Below, one piece after another: positions 8,752 to 18,900 of a DNA stretch of 64,000 bases. The stretch comes from Stenotrophomonas maltophilia (GTDB lineage Bacteria > Pseudomonadota > Gammaproteobacteria > Xanthomonadales > Xanthomonadaceae). How positions within the stretch are numbered: the first letter of the stretch is position 1; each line of letters starts with the position of its first letter. Location of the stretch: assembly GCF_003205835.1 (NCBI RefSeq), contig NZ_CP029773.1, forward strand, positions 590,501-654,500, given 5' to 3'. A program made the translations under genes and the position numbers. The notes under the pieces are model-generated. The model did not search any database. It was not told the origin of the DNA and saw only the letters and a list, made by a program, of their open reading frames with translations.

Positions 8752-10851
8752 TTATTTCAGGCCATCACTGACCGCCTTGGTCAGCGTGCCCTGCGCATCG
8801 TCACCGCTGAACTCCCAGACGAACGCGCCGCCCAGGCCCTGGGTCTTCACGTAGCCCATCTTGCGGGTGATGTTGGCCGGGGTATCGAAGCTCCACAGCG
8901 TGCTGCCGTTGTAGATCCAGGTGGCACCGGCGGTGTTGTCGGTGTAGCCCGGCCACGCCAGGTTCTTCAGCACCTTCCAGTCTTCGATGCCGGCCTCGTA
9001 GGTACCCGGGGCGGCACCCGTCGCGGTCTGGTACAGGCCGTTGTTGGCGTTGGTCACACCGGTCCAGCCACGCCCGTAGTAGCCGATGCCCAGGTTGAGC
9101 TTGGCGGCGGGCACGCCACGGCTGATGAAGGCCTCGATGGCGTCGTTGCTGTTGTAGAGCTTCTGGTCGCCGGTGGACGGATCATTCGGCGAATCGAACA
9201 GCGCCGACTGGTGATTGGTCTTCGCATCCCACGCGCCGTGGAAGTCGTAGGTCATCACGTTGATGTAGTCCAGGTACGGGTGGTACGCGGCCGGATCAGT
9301 GACGCGGATCTTGTCGATGCCGGCACCCACCGCCACCGTCAGCAACAGGCCCGGACGCACCGCATCGAGCTGGCGGCGGAACTCGGCCATCAGCGCGGTG
9401 AAGTTGGCGTTGTCCTCCGGCTTGCCGCATTCGATGCCACAGGCCACCGGGTACTCCCAGTCGACGTCGATGCCGTCGAACACGCCCAGTGCGGCACCGG
9501 CGCCACCGGCACCGTCGGTCACCGGCAGGTTGCCCTTGATGTAGGCGTCGATGCACGAGGCGACGAAGGCCTGGCGGTTTTCCGGACGCGCCGCGCTGGA
9601 GAAACCACGCGACCAGGTCCAGCCACCCAGCGAGATCAGCACCTTCATGCCCGGGTACTTGGCCTTGAGCTGCTTGAGCTGGTTCCAGTTGCCGCGCAAC
9701 GGCTGGTCCCAGGTATCGGCGCTGCCGCTGACGCTCTCGGCGGCACTGAAGGCCTTGGTGTAGTCGGCGAAGGCATCGCCACCGGCACCGCTGTTCGGAT
9801 CCGACGGCTGGGTGATGCCCACTTCGCAACGGTTGTTGCGCACGTTGCCGAACGCGTAGTTGATGTGGGTCAGGCGTGCGGCCGAGCCACTGCTGTCGAT
9901 GTTCTTGACCCGGTAATTGCGGCCGTAGATGCCCCACTGGGTGAAGTAACCGATCACCCGCTTGCCGGTGGTGCCGCCGTCGCCGGCCAGCGTAGTGGCG
10001 CTGATCTCGGTGCCCTGGGCCGAGGCGTTGCCGGCGTTGTCGCGGGCACGAACCCGGTAGCGGTAGGTGGTGGAGGCAGTCAGCCCGCCATCGATGTAGC
10101 TGGCGCTGGACGGTGAACCGACCAGGCTGCCGTTGCGGTACACGTCGTAGCCGGCCACGCCGCTGCCACCGGTGTTGTCGGTGGACGGGCTCCAGCTGAG
10201 CGCGATGCTGTTGGCGGTGCGGGTGCCGACCGCCAGCCCGCCCGGCACGCTCGGTGCGGTGGTATCGCCACCGGCGGCGTTGACGGTGATGGTGATGGTC
10301 GCGGTGCTGCTGGTGGCGTTGTTGTTGTCGGTCGCGACTGCACGCAGGGTGTGGCTGCCGGCGCTGGCATTGGCCCAGCTGGCCGCGTACGGCGCACTGG
10401 TGGCCACGCCCAGCGTGCTGCCATCGCGGAAGAACTCGACCTTGGCGACGCTGCCGTCCGGATCACTGGCGTTGGCGGTCACGTTGACCGTGCTGCCGGC
10501 GCTGAAGGTGGCGCCGTTGGCCGGCGAGGTCAGGCTGACCACCGGCGGCTGGTTGCTGCCGCTGCCATCGCAGGCACCGAGGTTGGTGTAGTAGGGCGCA
10601 CCGGCCGGATGGTCCGGCGGCGCGTTCCAGATGTCCTGGTTCGCCCGATAGAGGACGCCTCCTTTCTGCAGGGTATCGCCGGCCCGGTAGATCTTGGCCT
10701 GGTCCCACTGGGCCACGCCGGCACAGCTGGCGGCCTGCGCCAGGCCGGGCAGGGCGGCGGTACCGGCGGCCAGGGCAAGCAGCCAGGCCAGGCGGCGGGG
10801 ACGACAGCTTCGGGTCGAACGTTCGGCACTGCGCACAATCGGGTCGTACAT
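8752..10851 (-). CDS. chiA: Secreted chitinase, GH18, with chitin-binding, Ig-like and FnIII domains
   Basis: 699 residues. Hydrolyses chitin. Order: basic signal peptide ending in LPGLAQA (about residues 1-40); CBM5/12-type chitin-binding module (AQWDQAKIYRAGDTLQKGG, about 46-90); bacterial Ig-like module (PVVSLTSPANGATFSAGSTV, about 98-190); fibronectin type III domain (about 200-285); GH18 catalytic domain from KRVIGYFTQWGIYGR onward. The catalytic motif DGIDVDWE ends at Glu466. GGWTWS and MTYDFHGAWD are further GH18 signatures. The start at 10851 is chosen because the signal peptide follows it directly; the frame itself stays open to 11388. It carries no own anchor and, given the type II operon nearby, is probably a T2SS substrate. 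An operator-like palindrome sits 139 bp upstream. Confidence 0.95.
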   Translation of the reverse strand: MYDPIVRSAERSTRSCRPRRLAWLLALAAGTAALPGLAQAASCAGVAQWDQAKIYRAGDTLQKGGVLYRANQDIWNAPPDHPAGAPYYTNLGACDGSGSNQPPVVSLTSPANGATFSAGSTVNVTANASDPDGSVAKVEFFRDGSTLGVATSAPYAASWANASAGSHTLRAVATDNNNATSSTATITITVNAAGGDTTAPSVPGGLAVGTRTANSIALSWSPSTDNTGGSGVAGYDVYRNGSLVGSPSSASYIDGGLTASTTYRYRVRARDNAGNASAQGTEISATTLAGDGGTTGKRVIGYFTQWGIYGRNYRVKNIDSSGSAARLTHINYAFGNVRNNRCEVGITQPSDPNSGAGGDAFADYTKAFSAAESVSGSADTWDQPLRGNWNQLKQLKAKYPGMKVLISLGGWTWSRGFSSAARPENRQAFVASCIDAYIKGNLPVTDGAGGAGAALGVFDGIDVDWEYPVACGIECGKPEDNANFTALMAEFRRQLDAVRPGLLLTVAVGAGIDKIRVTDPAAYHPYLDYINVMTYDFHGAWDAKTNHQSALFDSPNDPSTGDQKLYNSNDAIEAFISRGVPAAKLNLGIGYYGRGWTGVTNANNGLYQTATGAAPGTYEAGIEDWKVLKNLAWPGYTDNTAGATWIYNGSTLWSFDTPANITRKMGYVKTQGLGGAFVWEFSGDDAQGTLTKAVSDGLK

Positions 10852-10989
10852 GGGTAAGTCTCCGATCAAAGGGCGCGCGGGCCCCGATGGCGCCGCGCGT
10901 GACGCAGGTCCGGGCGTCGCCCGGGAAGGCGACGGAGGGGGCGGACGGGGTACCTGGGAGGCCGGGGAGAGAGTCCGGCACCAAGTGGG

Positions 10990-11003
10990 GACAACGTTGT
11001 CAT
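10990..11003 (-). promoter_or_regulatory. NagR-like operator upstream of the chitinase
   Basis: The plus strand reads GACAACGTTGTCAT, containing the perfect 12-bp palindrome GACAACGTTGTC. From memory, the Xanthomonas N-acetylglucosamine repressor NagR (LacI/GalR family) binds AATGACARCGYTGTCATT; this site agrees at 14 of 18 positions. The remaining space from 10852 to 11120 holds no gene that I can support. Confidence 0.5.
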
Positions 11004-11120
11004 CAATCGCGTGGTCAATCCGTGAGCAAGCGCATGGTTCGGGGATTCGGGTGGAGAGCGGCGCTGCGCGCGGTCGGCGGCCATCGGCGGAGCCCCTCGT
11101 GGCTGGGGCTTTCCGTGAAC

Positions 11121-11260
11121 AGCGGATTTCTGGGGATTGGCCGGGCGGGTGGGCATCGCGGGGGACGCCGTAAACCCGTCCATGGGGGCTTGGCCGCGGC
11201 ATCCATGCCGCGGACACCCCCGCGATGCCCACCCGCCCGGCCGCTGACAGGTTCCTGCGC
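11121..11260 (+). repeat. Composite palindromic element, copy 1
   Basis: A 26-bp perfect inverted repeat (11139-11164 and 11217-11242, left arm beginning GGCCGGGCGGGTGGG) encloses a 52-nt core that starts ACGCCGTAAACCCGTCC and contains an inner hairpin CCGCGGCAT/ATGCCGCGG. Left and right flanks (GCGGATTTCTGGGG and CTGACAG) recur in copies 2-4. There is no open frame of its own. Confidence 0.85.
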
Positions 11261-11345
11261 GGCCAGCCACGGAAGACAGAACAAGAAATCAAAAGCAAAA
11301 GCCGGTCGCTGCGCTCTTCAATGCCTGACTTCTGAGATTTCTCTG

Positions 11346-11401
11346 GTTGCCGGCCAGTGGCCGGCACTACCGGGGAGCATCCACGCATGGCGTGGATCTA
11401 C
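11346..11401 (-). repeat. Two SMAG-type palindromes, reverse orientation
   Basis: TGCCGGCCAGTGGCCGGCA closed by CTAC (GTAG on the reverse strand), then ATCCACGCATGGCGTGGAT closed by CTAC. They lie exactly between composite copies 1 and 2. The stretch 11261-11345 holds an A-rich run with repeated CAAAAG and nothing coding. Confidence 0.8.
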
Positions 11402-11410
11402 TGCAGATCG

Positions 11411-11608
11411 CGGAAATCTGTCGAAGGCGGGGTGGGTCCGGTTGCGGGGGCGTGAGCGCCATGGATGGCGCGACCGAGCCTACAAGGACGTATTTACGGC
11501 GTCCCCCGCAACCGGACCCACCCCGCCATCCCACGGGAACCCCGCTTTTGCTTTGGCAGTTGCCGTTGCCGTTGCCTTGGCTTCGGCGGGTGCCGGGCGC
11601 CGCCCGGC
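11411..11608 (-). repeat. Composite palindromic element, copy 2
   Basis: Reverse orientation relative to copy 1. Perfect 25-bp arms (11426-11450 and 11503-11527, GGCGGGGTGGGTCCGGTTGC then five G) enclose a 52-nt core starting ACGCCGTAAATACGTCC on the reverse strand with inner hairpin GCGCCAT/ATGGCGC. Outside the arms come a degenerate hexamer tract (GTTGCC repeated) and a GCCGGGC/GCCCGGC hairpin at 11592-11608, immediately before the purL promoter region. Confidence 0.85.
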
Positions 11609-11631
11609 CAAAGCCCTTCCCCCGCTTCCGG

Positions 11632-11637
11632 TACAAT
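11632..11637 (+). promoter_or_regulatory. Candidate -10 box for purL
   Basis: TACAAT, 35 bp before the start codon. No convincing -35 is visible, and the GCCGGGC hairpin of composite copy 2 ends 23 bp upstream. Confidence 0.3.
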
Positions 11638-11671
11638 GTCGGGCCCGTTTCCCAACTACGGTTCCCCGGAC

Positions 11672-14600
11672 ATGATGGTCCTCGAGGGCGCGCCCGCCCT
11701 GTCGCCGTTCCGCCGCGAACGTCTTGAATCCCGCCTGCAGTCCATCGCTCCCTCCCTGCGCATCAGCGGTGCCTGGCACGTCTACTTCGTGCAGCCCGAA
11801 GGCAGCGCCGTCCCCGACCTGGCCACCCTGTGCCGCATCCTCGAAGCTGCGCCGCAGGCCGAGGCCGTGGCCGAGGGCGCGGTCAGCCGCATCGTGGTGC
11901 CGCGCCTGGGCACGCTGTCGCCGTGGTCGAGCAAGGCCACCGAACTGGTCCGCGGTGCGGGCCAGCCGGTCAGCCGGGTCGAGCGTGGCCTGCGCATCGA
12001 TGTGCAGGGCTGGCCGGCCGATGCCGCCGCCCAGCAGGCGCTGGTCAAGGCGCTGCACGACCCGATGACGCAGTCGGTGCTGGAGACCGTGGCAGAGGGC
12101 CAGGCGCTGTTCTCGGCACCGGCCCGCGGTGAACTGGAACGCGTGCCGGTGGACCAGCTGGAGGTCGCCAACCAGCGCCTCGGCCTGGCCATGGCCCAGG
12201 ACGAGATCGACTACCTGCGCGAACGCTTCACCGCGCTGGGCCGCTCGCCGTCGGACGTCGAACTGATGATGTTCGCGCAGGCCAATTCCGAGCACTGCCG
12301 CCACAAGATCTTCAACGCCAGCTGGACCATCGACGGCCAGGAACAGGACCGCTCGCTGTTCCGGATGATCAAGAACACCCACCAGCAGACCCCGCAGCAC
12401 ACGCTCAGCGCGTACAGCGACAATGCGGCGGTGATCGAAGGCCACCCGGCCTCGCGCTACCGCCCGGATCCGGCCAGCGGCGAATACCGGCGCGAGCCGC
12501 AGGTGCCCAGCGCGTTCCAGATCAAGGTGGAAACGCACAACCATCCGACCGCGATCGCGCCGTTCCCGGGCGCATCGACCGGTAACGGTGGCGAGATCCG
12601 CGACGAAGGTGCGACCGGCCGCGGCGGCAAGCCGAAGGCCGGCCTGTCCGGTTTCTCGGTCTCGCACCTGCGCATTCCCGAGCTGCCGCAGCCGTGGGAA
12701 GCGCCGCGCGCGCTGAACCCGCGCATGGCACCTGCACTGGAAATCATGACCGACGGCCCGCTCGGCGGCGCCGCGTTCAACAACGAATTCGGCCGCCCGA
12801 ACCTGCTCGGCTACTTCCGCAGCTTCGAGCTGCCCGAAGGTGCTGACCTGGTGCGCGCCTACGACAAGCCGATCATGCTGGCCGGTGGCCTCGGTGCCAT
12901 CGACCGCATCCAGGTCGAGAAGATCCCGCTGCAGGCCGGTGATGCGGTCATCGTGCTGGGTGGCCCGGCGATGCTGATCGGCCTGGGCGGCGGCGCCGCC
13001 AGTTCGGTGGCCTCCGGCGAGAGCGCCGAGGACCTGGACTTTGCCAGCGTGCAGCGCGACAACCCGGAAATGGAGCGCCGCTGCCAGGAGGTCATCGACC
13101 GCTGCGTGGCGATGGGCGCCAACAACCCGATCAAGTTCTTCCACGACGTCGGCGCCGGTGGCCTGTCCAATGCCATTCCCGAACTGCTGCACGACTCCAA
13201 GGTCGGCGGCGTCATCGACCTGGGCAAGGTGCCCACCGATGATCCGTCGCTGTCGCCGATGCAGCTGTGGTGCAACGAGTCGCAGGAACGTTACGTGCTG
13301 GGTGTAGCCCAGGAGCGCCTGGCCGAGTTCGCCGCGCTGTGCGCCCGCGAGCGCTGCCCGTTCGCTGCGGTTGGCGTGGCGACTGCCGAGGAACACCTGG
13401 TGGTGGCCTACGGTGCCGTGCCGGGCCACACCCCGGCCGATGCGCCGATCGATCTGCCGATGGACGTGCTGTTCGGCAAGCCGCCGAAGATGCACCGCGA
13501 CACCGCGCACCCGCCGGCCCCGCGCTGGCCGGCGCTGAAGACCGGTGGCCTGGACCTGCAGGAAGCGGGCCTGCGCGTGCTCGCGCACCCGACCGTCGCC
13601 TCGAAGAACTTCCTGGTCACCATCGGTGACCGCAGCGTCGGCGGCCTGACCGCACGCGAACAGATGGTCGGCCCGTGGCAGCTGCCGGTTTCCGACGTGG
13701 CGATCACCCTGGCCGACTTCGACGGCGTGGCCGGCGAAGCGATGTCGATCGGCGAGCGCACCCCGCTGGCCCTGCTCGACGCCGCTGCGTCGGCACGCAT
13801 GGCGGTGGGCGAAGCGCTGACCAACCTGTGCGCGGCCCCGGTCGATGCGTTGGATGAAATCAAGCTGTCGGCGAACTGGATGGCCGCGGCCGGCCACCCC
13901 GGCGAAGACGCGCTGCTGTACGACGCGGTGAAGGCAGTGGGCATGGAACTGTGCCCGCAGCTGGACATCAGCATCCCGGTGGGCAAGGACTCGCTGTCGA
14001 TGCAGGCGCAGTGGCACGACCAGGGCGAGGCGCACAAGAGCGTGTCGCCGGTGTCGCTGGTGATCTCGGCGTTCGCGCCAGTGGCCGACGTGCGCCAGCA
14101 GCTGACCCCGCTGCTCGACCGCGACGTGGACAGCGAGCTGTGGCTGATCGGCCTCGGTGCCGGCAAGCAGCGCCTGGGCGGTTCGATCCTGGCCCAGGTG
14201 CATGCCGACCACGCCGACCTGCCGGCCTTCGCCGGTGCCGCGCCGGACCTGGACGACCCGCAGCGCCTGCGTGGTTTCTTCGAGCTGATCCGCGATGCGC
14301 GCCAGTCCGGCCTGCTGCTGGCCTATCACGACCGCAGCGACGGCGGCGCCTTCGCTGCGCTGTGCGAAATGGCCTTCACCTCGCGCCTGGGCCTGGATAT
14401 CACCCTCGATGCCTGGGGCGATGATCCGTTCCGCAGCCTGTTCAACGAAGAACTGGGCGCGGTGGTGCAGATCGCACGCGAAGACCGTGCGGCCTTCGCC
14501 GACCTGGTCGAGCGCCATGCACTGACCGAATGCGCGCAGCGCATCGCCAAGCCGACCACCGCACCGGTGGTGCGCGTGTCGCTGGGTGGCGAGAACCTGG

Positions 14601-15556
14601 CCGAGTGGCGCTGGGACGCGCTGTTCGACGCCTGGTGGTCGGTCACCCACGCGATGCAGAAGCGCCGCGACAACCCGGCCAACGCGGATGCCGAGCGCGA
14701 GGTCGCCCGTGCCTTCAATGCGCCGGGCCTGAAGCCGAAGCTCAGCTTCGACCTCAACGAAGACGTGGCCGCACCGTTCATCAGCACCGGTGCACGCCCG
14801 CGCGTGGCGGTGCTGCGCGAGCAGGGCGTCAACGGCCAGATCGAAATGGCCAACGCCTTCGAACGTGCCGGCTTCCGCGCCTTCGACGTGCATATGAGCG
14901 ACCTGATCGAAGGCCGCGTGGCCCTGCAGGAGTTCACTGGCCTGGTCGCCTGTGGTGGCTTCAGCTATGGCGACGTGCTGGGTGCCGGCCGTGGCTGGGC
15001 CACCTCGATCCTGGAGCGCAGCGCACTGCGTGATGCCTTCGCCGCGTTCTTCGCGCGCGAAGACAGCTTTGCGCTGGGCGTGTGCAACGGCTGCCAGATG
15101 ATGAGCCAGCTGAAAAACATCATCCCGGGTGCCGAGCACTGGCCGCAGTTCCGTCGCAACGCCAGCGAGCAGTTCGAAGCCCGCACCGCGCTGCTGGAAG
15201 TGGTGGAATCGCCGTCGATCCTGCTGCGTGGCATGGCCGGCTCGCGCCTGCAGGTAGCGGTGGCGCACGGCGAAGGCCAGGCCGTGTTCGACAACGCCGT
15301 CGACCAGGCTGCCGCCCGCGTCTCGCTGCGCTACATCGATGGCCATGGCAACATCGCCAGCCAGTATCCGCTGAACCCGAACGGTTCGCCCGACGGCATC
15401 ACCGGCCTGACCAGCAGTGACGGCCGCGTCACCATCATGATGCCGCACCCGGAACGCACCCCGCGCGCGCTCAACCTGAGCTGGGCTCCGGCCGAGTGGC
15501 AGGGTGACTCGCCGTGGATGCGCATGTTCCGCAACGCGCGGGTGTGGTGCGGCTGA
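11672..15556 (+). CDS. purL: Phosphoribosylformylglycinamidine synthase (FGAM synthetase), large form
   Basis: 1,294 residues. Fourth step of purine synthesis: converts FGAR, glutamine and ATP to FGAM. This is the single-chain form of gammaproteobacteria (E. coli 1,295). Order: N-terminal PurS-like domain, linker, two AIRS-type ATPase halves ([34 protein letters not shown] and later the degenerate repeat), then a C-terminal class I glutaminase with nucleophile Cys in [12 protein letters not shown] and the His/Glu pair in [10 protein letters not shown]. The start is one of two adjacent ATGs (11672/11675); the frame is open further upstream into composite copy 2, which is not coding. Followed by a strong terminator. 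Confidence 0.97.
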   Translation: MMVLEGAPALSPFRRERLESRLQSIAPSLRISGAWHVYFVQPEGSAVPDLATLCRILEAAPQAEAVAEGAVSRIVVPRLGTLSPWSSKATELVRGAGQPVSRVERGLRIDVQGWPADAAAQQALVKALHDPMTQSVLETVAEGQALFSAPARGELERVPVDQLEVANQRLGLAMAQDEIDYLRERFTALGRSPSDVELMMFAQANSEHCRHKIFNASWTIDGQEQDRSLFRMIKNTHQQTPQHTLSAYSDNAAVIEGHPASRYRPDPASGEYRREPQVPSAFQIKVETHNHPTAIAPFPGASTGNGGEIRDEGATGRGGKPKAGLSGFSVSHLRIPELPQPWEAPRALNPRMAPALEIMTDGPLGGAAFNNEFGRPNLLGYFRSFELPEGADLVRAYDKPIMLAGGLGAIDRIQVEKIPLQAGDAVIVLGGPAMLIGLGGGAASSVASGESAEDLDFASVQRDNPEMERRCQEVIDRCVAMGANNPIKFFHDVGAGGLSNAIPELLHDSKVGGVIDLGKVPTDDPSLSPMQLWCNESQERYVLGVAQERLAEFAALCARERCPFAAVGVATAEEHLVVAYGAVPGHTPADAPIDLPMDVLFGKPPKMHRDTAHPPAPRWPALKTGGLDLQEAGLRVLAHPTVASKNFLVTIGDRSVGGLTAREQMVGPWQLPVSDVAITLADFDGVAGEAMSIGERTPLALLDAAASARMAVGEALTNLCAAPVDALDEIKLSANWMAAAGHPGEDALLYDAVKAVGMELCPQLDISIPVGKDSLSMQAQWHDQGEAHKSVSPVSLVISAFAPVADVRQQLTPLLDRDVDSELWLIGLGAGKQRLGGSILAQVHADHADLPAFAGAAPDLDDPQRLRGFFELIRDARQSGLLLAYHDRSDGGAFAALCEMAFTSRLGLDITLDAWGDDPFRSLFNEELGAVVQIAREDRAAFADLVERHALTECAQRIAKPTTAPVVRVSLGGENLAEWRWDALFDAWWSVTHAMQKRRDNPANADAEREVARAFNAPGLKPKLSFDLNEDVAAPFISTGARPRVAVLREQGVNGQIEMANAFERAGFRAFDVHMSDLIEGRVALQEFTGLVACGGFSYGDVLGAGRGWATSILERSALRDAFAAFFAREDSFALGVCNGCQMMSQLKNIIPGAEHWPQFRRNASEQFEARTALLEVVESPSILLRGMAGSRLQVAVAHGEGQAVFDNAVDQAAARVSLRYIDGHGNIASQYPLNPNGSPDGITGLTSSDGRVTIMMPHPERTPRALNLSWAPAEWQGDSPWMRMFRNARVWCG

Positions 15557-15596
15557 TCGCACTGCATCGCGCAGGCCTCAATGCCATCGCGTATGG

Positions 15597-15627
15597 AAAA
15601 ACCCGCCGTTGATCGGCGGGTTTTTCT
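15597..15627 (+). terminator. Rho-independent terminator after purL
   Basis: AAAAACCCGCCG, 5-nt loop, CGGCGGGTTTTT then CTTTG. The A-run on the left arm would let it act in both directions. Confidence 0.93.
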
Positions 15628-15731
15628 TTGCGCGCTTGAAACTCCAGTCGCGACGGCTAGTTACATGCATTTTCATGCGTCGAGGAATCGTCACGTATGC
15701 ATAACAAAATCCTTTCATAAACACGTGAAAT

Positions 15732-15747
15732 AGTGATGTGCTTCACG
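15732..15747 (+). promoter_or_regulatory. Clp/CRP-like binding site before the adhesin
   Basis: The sequence GTGATGTGCTTCAC fits the half-site pattern GTGA-N6-TCAC recognised by CRP and by Clp of Xanthomonadaceae. It is embedded in a wider dyad (CGTGAA ... TTCACG). Its centre would lie about 70 bp before the inferred transcription start, a usual activator position. Confidence 0.4.
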
Positions 15748-15773
15748 GCAATAGGATTTGCTGTGTCAAAGTC

Positions 15774-15802
15774 TTGACGATCTGCAAAGTTGCCGTTAAC
15801 AC
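15774..15802 (+). promoter_or_regulatory. Candidate promoter of the adhesin gene
   Basis: TTGACG at 15774-15779, 17-bp spacer, then TAACAC at 15797-15802. The -35 box is good and the -10 box weak. The rest of the 438-bp gap 15557-15994 is unusually AT-rich for this genome and contains no gene that I can support. Confidence 0.3.
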
Positions 15803-15994
15803 TTGAATCCCGTTTCAGAATCATTCATTTCGCAGTAACCGGTTGGCGCACGCGCTCGGTTTTCTGTCGCTGCGCGCCGTTCGGCAATACCCCGCAGTAA
15901 ATCACGCGAATAAACGCCCCCAGGGGACGTTGGGCCGGAAAGCCCAGCGGTGGCGTTGCTTTGCCCAAAACCAGTCCAATCAGGAGCCGTACCG

Positions 15995-18900
15995 ATGAAT
16001 CGGATTTATCGCAAGGTCTGGAACAAAGCATTGGGTCAGTTGGTGGTGGCCTCGGAACTGGCCTCCTCCGACAGCAGCAGTGGCGGGGTCGTCGACCAGC
16101 GCCGCGATGCGACACAGGCCACGCCCGCACTGCTGGCAGTGGCACTGGGCCTGGCAATGGGGTTGGGCATGAGCGGCAGCGCCGCAGCACAGTCGGTGCA
16201 GATCGGCGGCAGCGCCACCTGCGTTGCATTCAGCGGCAAGCTGCTCGAAAAGTGCCTGATCGAAGGCTCGGCAACGGCCAAGGGCAGCAACGCGGTGGCG
16301 ATCGGCAGCAACAGCAATGCCAGTGCCGCCAACAGCGTTGCGCTGGGCGCTGGCTCCAAGGCCACGCGGGCCAACACCGTGTCCGTCGGCGATGCCGGCA
16401 AGGAACGGCAGATCGCCAACGTTGCGGCGGGCACCCAGGCGACCGATGCGGTGAACAAGGCGCAGCTGGACGCGCAGGCGCGCGCCACCCAGGCTGCGCT
16501 GGCCGACGTTGCCGCAGATGGCAACCGCTATTTCAAGGCCGATGGCGCAGGCGATGACAGCGACGCGGCGAAGATCGACGGGCAGGGCGCAGTTGCGGCC
16601 GGTGCGGGTGCGCAGTCGCTGGCCAACGCCACCACCGCCATCGGCACCCAGGCCATTGCCGCTGGCATCGGCGCCAGCGCGTTCGGCCAGGGTGCTTTGG
16701 CGATCGGCGATGCCAGCGTGGTGGTCGGGCAGAGCGCTGCGGCCTTCGGTCTCGGCGACACTGCCGTCGGTGCAAGCGCTACCGCCGCCAGCGAAAACGG
16801 CGCGGCTACCGCGCTGGGTGCCTTGTCCGAAGCCACCGCCGATGGCGCCACCGCTGTTGGCGGCGGTGCCGTGGCGATGGGCCCGGGCAGCACCGCGATC
16901 GGTCGTGGCGCCACCGCCGCCAACGAAGCATCGATCGCAGTCGGTGCGTTCAGCACGGCTGCCGGTGAATACAGCACCGCGCTGGGTTCCAACTCCGCCG
17001 CGGTTGCCACCGGCAGCGTGGCGCTCGGCGCGGGCTCGCTGGCCGACCGCGTCGATACCGTGTCCGTCGGCGCCGCCGGATACGGCCTGACCCGGCAGAT
17101 CACCAGCGTCGCTGCGGGTACTGAAGAGACCGACGCGGTCAACGTCGGCCAGTTGAAGGGCGTCGCCGCCGTGGCCGATGCCACCGCCAAGCGCTTCCAG
17201 GCCAACGGCAGCAGCAACAGCGATGCCGGTGCACTGGCCGAGGGCGACGAGGCGCTGGCGGCCGGCGAGGCCGCCAATGCCATCGGCAACGGCACCACTG
17301 CAGTCGGTGCCGGCGCCACCGCCGTCGCGCAGAACGCCACTGCCGTTGGCAACAACGCACTGGCCTCGGGCCAGAACAGTGCCGCGTTCGGCAACAACGC
17401 GCAGGCCAACGGTCCGGGCAGCGTTGCCGTGGGTGGCGCTGCGGTGGATGCCGACGGCAACCCGCTGATCACCAGCGGCGGCGTGCCGGTGGAAACCGGC
17501 GCCACCAGCGCAGGCGTCGGCGGCACTGCGGTCGGCGCCAGTGCCGAAGCCAGTGGTTTTGCGGCGTCGTCCTACGGCGTCGGCGCCTATGCTGCCGGCG
17601 CACAGGCGTCCGCGTTCGGTGCGGTGGCCAATGCCATCGGTGACTACTCCACCGCGCTGGGTACGCAGAGCAACGCGACGGGTACCAGCAGCGTTGCCAT
17701 CGGTGGCCCGGCAGACCTGATCCCCGGCCTGGGCTTCTTCGTGCAGACCCAGGCCAGTGGCGAAGCCGCGACCGCCGTCGGTGCCGGTGCCATCGCCAGT
17801 GGCGACCGTGCCGTGGCCAACGGCAGCCTCAGCGAAGCCTCCGGCGCCGAAGCGACCGCGGTCGGCTACTTCGCCTATGCACCGGGCGAGAACGCCAGTG
17901 CCCTGGGCGCGCAGACCTGGGCCAGCGGTGCGCAGAGCACTGCCGTGGGCTACTACGCCACTGCGCGCGGCGCAAACAGTGTCGCGCTCGGGGCCAACTC
18001 CGAAGCGGTGCGTGCCAACAGCGTGGCGGTAGGCAGTGCCGGCAACGAACGGCAGATCACCAGCGTCGCTGCGGGCAGCGAAGCCACCGATGCGGTGAAC
18101 AAGGCCCAGCTCGACGCCGTGGCCAGCACTGCCGACACCACCGCGCGTTTCTTCCAGGCGCAGCCGGAGGCGGGCAGTGATGCTGGCGCACTGGCTGATG
18201 GCGAAGGCTCCATCGCTGTGGGTTCGTCGAGCAATGCGATCGGCGCCGGCGCCATTGCACATGGTGCTGCCGCGTCGGCCATCGGCGATGACAGCGTGGC
18301 CGTGGGCCGCAACAGCGCGGCCACCGGTAATGGCGGTGTCGCCATCGGTGGCCTCGGCCAGGCCTACGACGAGTTCAACCAGCCGATCATCGGTGCCGAT
18401 GGCACGGCGCAGCAGGTGGGCACGACCGCTGTTGCCGATGCCACCGCCGTCGGCAGCGGTGCGCAGGCCACCGGGGCTGCCAGCAGCGCCTTCGGCAACG
18501 CGGCCAAGGCCAGCGGAGACAACAGCTTCGCCGCAGGCGGCAAGTCGCGCGCCACCGGCAGCTACGCGGTCGCAGTGGGTGACAGCGCATTCGCCAGCAG
18601 CGAGGACAGCACCGCAGTAGGCGGTTACAGCTGGGCCACTGCCAGTGGCGCAGCTGCATTCGGTTCGGGTGCATGGGCCACTGCCACCAATGCCTCGGCG
18701 TTCGGCAACGCGGCCTGGGCCAGTGGCAGCGGCGCAACATCCATCGGTTACAACAGCTGGGCCAACGGCGCCAGCTCCACAGCGGTCGGCCGTGGTGCCT
18801 TCGGCTATGGCGACAACAGCGTGGCGCTGGGCTTCCAGGCGCTGGGCAACAGCATCAACAGCATCGCCATCGGCACCAACACGGTGGCCGGTGGCGAGAG

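Noticed and set aside
8419..10116. A forward open frame of 565 codons across the chitinase
   Set aside because: The reverse strand has the signal peptide, binding modules and GH18 motif; the forward product has no recognisable pattern.
11480..15562. A 1,360-codon open frame opposite purL
   Set aside because: Antisense shadow of a GC-rich gene; the forward frame is a complete, full-motif purL.
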